A DNA stretch of 64,000 bases from Pseudomonas tritici (GTDB lineage: Bacteria; Pseudomonadota; Gammaproteobacteria; Pseudomonadales; Pseudomonadaceae): positions 3,968,001 through 4,032,000 of the forward strand of contig NZ_CP077084.1 in assembly GCF_014268275.3 (NCBI RefSeq). Reading direction: 5' to 3'. Positions 60,240 through 64,000 of the stretch are shown one piece after another. Each line of letters opens with the position of its first letter. Positions within the stretch are counted from its first letter, which is position 1. Under the pieces are notes generated by a model. It did no database searches, was not told the origin of the DNA, and saw nothing but the letters and a program-made list of their open reading frames with translations. Made by a program: the position numbers and the translations under genes.

Positions 60240-61436
60240 TCAGTTCCAGGCGTGACGCGCAGGTTTCACGCCGTTGAGCACGAAGTTACCGATCAGGTGG
60301 TATTTCCAGCGGACCGGGTCATGCAGGGTGTGGGTGCGCGCGTTGCGCCAGAAGCGGTCAAGGTTGTGCTTGCCGGTGACCGAACGGGTTCCGGCCAGTT
60401 CGAAAAGCTTGCTGCTGGCGAGCAAGGCGGTTTCGGCCGACAGCACTTTGGCCTGGGCGACCACCAGCGAGGCGTGGGCCACGCTGTCTTCGCTGGGTTC
60501 GGCGAGTGCTTGGTCGACCGCCTTGCCGGCCTTGGCGAGAATCGCTTCGGTGCCGTGCACACGCCATTCGAGGTCGCCGATGGCGGCGATGGTGAACGGG
60601 TCTTGCCAGCCGTGATCCTGCTGGCTGTCGATCCACGGGCGCGCCTGGCGTGCGTAGATCTTGGCGTGTTCGAGAGCGCCCAGGGCAATGCCGGTGTCGA
60701 CGGCGGCCTGGATAATCTGCGAGATCGGGCCGTTGGCGGTGGGCGTGTCGAAGGCCTGGTGGGCGGGGATCACCGCACTGCGCGGCACGGTGACGCGGTC
60801 GAGGGTCACACCGCCGCTGGCCGTGGTGCGCTGGCCGAAACCGTCCCAACTGTCGATCACGCTAAGACCCGGCGCATCACGTTCGACGAAGGCGATGAAG
60901 GCTTGATCGTTTTCGTTGTTGCCAACGGTGGGCACGATGTGGGCGAACAATGCACCGGTGCAGTAGAACTTCTCGCCATTGATTTGCGCGGTGTCGCCAT
61001 GGAAGCGAATCTGCGTGTCAAAGGTGCCGGCATTTTTGCTCTTCGCTTCGGAGAAGGCGTTGCCGAAACGGTAGCCGGCCAGGACTTTGCCGAAATAATG
61101 ACGCTTTTGTTCCTCGGTCGCGGTTTGCAGCAGGATGTCGACCACGCCCAGGTGGTTCTGTGGGATCTGGCCCAGTGAAGGGTCCGCGGCGGAAATCAGT
61201 TTGATCACCTCGGCCACGGTCACATAGGACACCTCGGCGCCGCCGTAGGCCTTGGGAATGGTGATGCCCCACAGGCCACTGGCTGAAAACGCGTCGAGCT
61301 CAGCGATGGGCAGGCGACGCTCGCGGTCGCGCTCGCTGGCGTCGACGGCAAACCGTGCGGCCAGGCGCGTGGCAACCTCGATGGCTTCCGCGTCCGAGCG
61401 GATGATATGGGCAGGGTGTTGAGGGTGGGCAGACAT
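60240..61436 (-). CDS. sfnB: SfnB-like flavoprotein (acyl-CoA-dehydrogenase fold, sulfur acquisition)
   Basis: A 398-residue acyl-CoA dehydrogenase superfamily member. It is close to SfnB/DszC-type oxidoreductases which act on sulfur compounds rather than on acyl-CoA. Features: N-terminal helical domain (ELDAFSASGLWGITIPKAYGGAEVS), middle beta domain (FSEAKSKNAGTFDTQIRFHG, AFIAFVERDAPGL) and C-terminal helical domain (LGALEHAKIYARQ to the end). The symbol is by family resemblance. It is the first gene behind the sigma-54-type promoter at 61472-61489; GGAG lies 7 nt before the ATG. Confidence 0.82.
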   Translation of the reverse strand: MSAHPQHPAHIIRSDAEAIEVATRLAARFAVDASERDRERRLPIAELDAFSASGLWGITIPKAYGGAEVSYVTVAEVIKLISAADPSLGQIPQNHLGVVDILLQTATEEQKRHYFGKVLAGYRFGNAFSEAKSKNAGTFDTQIRFHGDTAQINGEKFYCTGALFAHIVPTVGNNENDQAFIAFVERDAPGLSVIDSWDGFGQRTTASGGVTLDRVTVPRSAVIPAHQAFDTPTANGPISQIIQAAVDTGIALGALEHAKIYARQARPWIDSQQDHGWQDPFTIAAIGDLEWRVHGTEAILAKAGKAVDQALAEPSEDSVAHASLVVAQAKVLSAETALLASSKLFELAGTRSVTGKHNLDRFWRNARTHTLHDPVRWKYHLIGNFVLNGVKPARHAWN

Positions 61437-61471
61437 GGGCCGACTCCAGGCTCCGATGGGATGCTGGAGTG

Positions 61472-61489
61472 ATTGCAGGAGTCGTGCCT
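61472..61489 (-). promoter_or_regulatory. Sigma-54 (RpoN) type promoter
   Basis: On the minus strand AGGCACGACTCCTGCAAT has the invariant GG at -24, ten bases, then GC at -12, within the consensus TGGCAC-N5-TTGCA. Predicted start near 61463, giving a leader of about 27 nt to sfnB. Sulfur-acquisition sfn genes of P. putida are known to be driven by sigma-54 with the activator SfnR. Confidence 0.7.
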
Positions 61490-61506
61490 GAATTTAATCG
61501 CCAATA

Positions 61507-61534
61507 AAATCAGCGACTTGCTGTTAAATCAGCG
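61507..61534. promoter_or_regulatory. Direct repeat upstream of the sigma-54 promoter
   Basis: AAATCAGCG occurs at 61507-61515 and again at 61526-61534, 19 bp apart, i.e. about two helix turns, on the same face of DNA. It is 18-45 bp upstream of the -24 box, a place where enhancer-type activators can bind. Confidence 0.4.
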
Positions 61535-61590
61535 CAGTAGAGCGCGTTTCAAACCAGCAAAGTGTGCATCTACTGTTGCCGGGCGAACAG

Positions 61591-62166
61591 TTAGATCACC
61601 ACGGTCCGCACAAAGCACACCGCCACGTCACCCTCGTTGCGATAGCCGTGGGATTGGCGGCTGGCGAACATATAGAACTCACCCGCCACGACGTGTTTTT
61701 CTTCGTCGTCGAGGATCAGGGTCAGTGCGCCCTCATACACGAACAGCTGCACGCTCCAGCCATCCGGATCGGGCTCGGGACTGTAGCGATCACCGGGTTC
61801 CAGGCGCATCTCCCACAATTCCACTTCGCGCCGGGCATTGGCTTTGGCCAGTAGCACCGCCTTGCTGCCCGGAATCTCACCGGCCCACGCCAGCTCATTG
61901 ATGCGGCTGTGGTCGGGCGCGTCCGGCGCCTGGATGAGGTCGCTGAAGGCCACGTTTAACGCTTCGGCCACGCGGTCGAGGGTGGACAGGCTGACATTCT
62001 TCTCCCCCGCCTCGATCGCCACCAGCATGCGCCGGCTGACCCCGGATTTTTCCGAAAGCGCGGTCTGGCTGAGGTCGGCGGCGTGGCGCAGGCGACGAAC
62101 GTTCTGGCTGACGTGCTGCAGGACCGAGGCCCGTTGTGGATTTTCTTTGTGCACTATATTGCTCAA
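61591..62166 (-). CDS. XRE-family transcriptional regulator with cupin sensor domain
   Basis: A 191-residue regulator. An N-terminal HTH (about 18-72: VRRLRHAADLSQTALSEKSG...IEAGEKNVSLSTLDRVAEAL) precedes a cupin_2 domain (about 105-190, with GDRYSPEPDPDG and GEFYMFASRQSHGYRNEG). Such XRE-cupin proteins sense small molecules. It is divergent from the EamA transporter and lies 154 nt upstream of the sfnB-like gene on the same strand, so it could regulate either. Confidence 0.88.
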   Translation of the reverse strand: MSNIVHKENPQRASVLQHVSQNVRRLRHAADLSQTALSEKSGVSRRMLVAIEAGEKNVSLSTLDRVAEALNVAFSDLIQAPDAPDHSRINELAWAGEIPGSKAVLLAKANARREVELWEMRLEPGDRYSPEPDPDGWSVQLFVYEGALTLILDDEEKHVVAGEFYMFASRQSHGYRNEGDVAVCFVRTVVI

Positions 62167-62183
62167 TGGGTGGGTGTGCGCAG

Positions 62184-62189
62184 TATACT
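62184..62189. promoter_or_regulatory. Shared -10 candidate between the XRE-cupin and EamA genes
   Basis: TATACT lies in a symmetric CAGTATACTG, so it could serve as -10 in both directions. A plus-strand TTGCTC at 62159-62164 is 19 bp away; the fit is imperfect. Confidence 0.35.
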
Positions 62190-62247
62190 GCCCAGCGTGC
62201 GGCGCATTGTGCGTGCCGCGTTCTCACTGTGCAAGATCAGAGCCGCC

Positions 62248-63177
62248 ATGACTACCTCGACCGCGTCCCCGCGTTTCAATCGCTTCAGCAAAGCCGAATG
62301 CATCCTGGTGGTGATCACCATGATCTGGGGCGGCACGTTTTTGCTGGTGCAGCACGCGATGACCGTCAGCGGGCCGATGTTTTTCGTAGGCCTGCGCTTT
62401 GCCGCTGCGGCCATTGTGGTGGGCTGCTTTTCCTTGCGTACCCTGCGTGACTTGACCTTGTTCGAATTGAAGGCCGGTGTGTTTATTGGGGTGGCGATTA
62501 TGTTTGGCTACGGCCTGCAGACCATCGGTTTGCAGACCATCCTGAGCAGCCAGTCGGCGTTTATCACCGCGCTCTATGTGCCATTCGTGCCACTGCTGCA
62601 ATGGCTGGTGCTGGGCCGTCGCCCGGGGTTGATGCCGAGCATTGGCATCATGCTGGCGTTTGCCGGCTTGATGCTGCTGACGGGGCCGGCGGGGGCCTCG
62701 CTGAATTTCAGTCCCGGTGAAATCGCTACGCTCATCGGCGCCATCGCCATTGCGGCGGAAATCATCCTGATCAGTGCATTCGCGGGGCAAGTGGATGTGC
62801 GCCGGGTGACGGTTGTGCAACTGGCCACCGCTTCGCTGCTGTCGTTCCTGATGGTGGTGCCGATGGGCGAAGCGCTGCCGGGGTTTTCGTGGCTACTGCT
62901 GTTCAGCGCGGTGGGCCTGGGCTTGACCAGTGCGGTGATTCAGGTCGCGATGAATTGGGCGCAGCAGAGTGTTTCGCCAACGCGGGCGACGTTGATCTAT
63001 GCCGGTGAGCCGGTGTGGGCGGGCGTGGTGGGGCGGATTGCCGGAGAACGCTTCCCGCCGATTGCGATGCTGGGGGCCGTGTTGATTGTGGCGGCGGTGA
63101 TTGTGAGTGAGATGAAGACCAAGGGGCAGAAGGCCCTTGAATTGCGGGATGCTCGGGAACAGGAACAGCAGGGGTAA
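62248..63177 (+). CDS. EamA/DMT-family transporter
   Basis: A 309-residue membrane protein with ten TM helices in two EamA repeats (about 15-140 and 160-295), a fold typical of metabolite exporters. The proline/tryptophan start of TM1 (MIWGGTFLLVQHA) is conserved. ATG 62248 is preferred; upstream in-frame codons overlap the divergent gene. The XRE-cupin gene next door is a plausible regulator. Confidence 0.88.
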   Translation: MTTSTASPRFNRFSKAECILVVITMIWGGTFLLVQHAMTVSGPMFFVGLRFAAAAIVVGCFSLRTLRDLTLFELKAGVFIGVAIMFGYGLQTIGLQTILSSQSAFITALYVPFVPLLQWLVLGRRPGLMPSIGIMLAFAGLMLLTGPAGASLNFSPGEIATLIGAIAIAAEIILISAFAGQVDVRRVTVVQLATASLLSFLMVVPMGEALPGFSWLLLFSAVGLGLTSAVIQVAMNWAQQSVSPTRATLIYAGEPVWAGVVGRIAGERFPPIAMLGAVLIVAAVIVSEMKTKGQKALELRDAREQEQQG

Positions 63178-63201
63178 AGCCGAACCCTGTGGTGACTGGG
63201 A

Positions 63202-63238
63202 AATCGCTATCGCGGGCAAGCCCGGCTCCCACAGGGGT
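63202..63238. repeat. Single REP arm
   Basis: ATCGCGGGCAAGCCCGGCTCCCACAG core, identical in its central part to the right arm at 17283-17312. No full partner is adjacent, only a short CCCTGTGG at 63185. Confidence 0.6.
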
Positions 63239-63322
63239 AAGCACTTCAAAGCCCACTCCCTCGAAACAATGCGTTATGGGAGTTTTCGGCCTACTTTGTA
63301 GGATCCTTACACATCTTGCCGT

Positions 63323-63351
63323 TTGGTGATCGCGAAAGCGGCACGTATGAT
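63323..63351 (+). promoter_or_regulatory. Promoter of the PhaA/MrpA gene
   Basis: TTGGTG (63323-63328), a 17-bp spacer and TATGAT (63346-63351). Transcription would start about 24 nt before the ATG. Confidence 0.6.
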
Positions 63352-63381
63352 GCATCCCAAACTCCCGCAGATTAGAAGCCT

Positions 63382-64000
63382 ATGTCCCTGATAGTTCTAC
63401 TGCTTCTGCCTTTTATTGGCAGCTGTCTGGCGGCCTTGCTGCCGCACAATGCACGTAACACCGAATCCCTGCTGGCCGGCCTGGTGGCGCTGGTTGGCAC
63501 CATTCAAGTCGCCCTGCTCTACCCCCAGATCGCCCACGGTGGCGTGATCCGCGAAGAATTCATGTGGTTGCCCAGCCTTGGGCTGAACTTCGTGCTGCGC
63601 ATGGATGGGTTTGCCTGGCTGTTCTCGATGCTGGTGCTCGGCATCGGCTCGCTGGTGTCGCTGTATGCGCGTTACTACATGTCGCCGGATGATCCGGTGC
63701 CGCGCTTCTTCGCGTTTTTCCTGGCCTTCATGGGCGCCATGCTCGGGCTGGTGATTTCCGGCAACCTGATCCAGATCGTGTTTTTCTGGGAACTGACCAG
63801 CCTGTTCTCGTTCCTGCTGATCGGCTATTGGCACCACCGTGCCGATGCCAGGCGCGGCGCGTATATGGCGCTGATGGTCACCGGCGCCGGCGGCTTGTGC
63901 CTGCTGGCGGGCGTTATGTTGCTGGGGCATATCGTCGGCAGCTATGACCTGGACCTGGTATTGGCGGCGGGCGATCAGATTCGCGCGCATTCGCTGTACC
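63382..64000 (+). CDS. phaA: Monovalent cation/proton antiporter subunit A (PhaA/MrpA), 5' part
   Basis: The open frame runs off the window; 206 codons are visible. It begins MSLIVLLLLPFIGSCLAALL, followed by the antiporter-like segments LRMDGFAWLFSMLVLGIGSLVSLYARYYMS and FFWELTSLFSFLLIGYW, shared with NuoL and MrpA. MrpA-type subunits drive Na+(K+)/H+ antiport in a multisubunit complex (pha/mrp) needed for pH and salt tolerance. Other complex subunits should follow beyond the window. RBS is weak (GAAGCC). Confidence 0.88.
   Translation, partial: MSLIVLLLLPFIGSCLAALLPHNARNTESLLAGLVALVGTIQVALLYPQIAHGGVIREEFMWLPSLGLNFVLRMDGFAWLFSMLVLGIGSLVSLYARYYMSPDDPVPRFFAFFLAFMGAMLGLVISGNLIQIVFFWELTSLFSFLLIGYWHHRADARRGAYMALMVTGAGGLCLLAGVMLLGHIVGSYDLDLVLAAGDQIRAHSLY

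Overview
The window is a chromosomal segment of a Pseudomonas of the fluorescens group. Three things point there: high-GC codon usage; a gene order infA-clpA-clpS-cspD-icd-idh-(...)-mnmA-hflD-purB-(...)-aceA-nuoABCDEFGHIJKLMN that I know from Pseudomonas chromosomes; and REP-type intergenic palindromes of the kind common in P. fluorescens strains. I see no insertion sequence, prophage, CRISPR array, tRNA or rRNA.

Bases 1-33000 are core genome. The end of infA faces the ClpA/ClpS protease adaptor pair. Then come cspD, two head-to-head isocitrate dehydrogenases (icd and monomeric idh), a lipoprotein serine hydrolase, a nudix-mnmA-hflD-purB tRNA-modification and purine block, the ribosomal oxygenase roxA with a GNAT gene, a secretin-N-domain periplasmic protein, a strong candidate small RNA or leader, isocitrate lyase aceA, and the complete 13-gene complex I operon with fused nuoCD. 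Together these form a TCA/glyoxylate branch-point and respiration island.

Bases 33000-46200 are accessory: a HigB/HigA-type toxin-antitoxin pair, a beta-barrel protein, an arylamine N-acetyltransferase, two tiny acidic proteins in one operon, MFS exporters, an ArsR-regulator/DyP-peroxidase unit facing a C-terminally truncated MFS gene across a perfect operator-like palindrome, a GapN-like dehydrogenase and a FUSC-family protein.

Bases 46200-51200 hold a TetR gene divergent from a four-gene MacB/TolC/HlyD tripartite exporter. Bases 51200-61500 hold a minus-strand run of ten genes behind a sigma-54-type promoter: an SfnB-like flavoprotein, a stand-alone fragment-like SfnB paralogue, a NtaA/DszA-type FMN monooxygenase, an acyl-CoA-synthetase-like protein lacking the ATP-binding motif, a complete Liv-type ABC importer and a FAD oxidoreductase. 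I infer that this last unit imports and oxidatively desulfurises or deaminates an unknown organic compound; it is the most promising little-described system here. The window ends with an XRE-cupin regulator, a divergent EamA exporter and the start of a PhaA/MrpA antiporter subunit.
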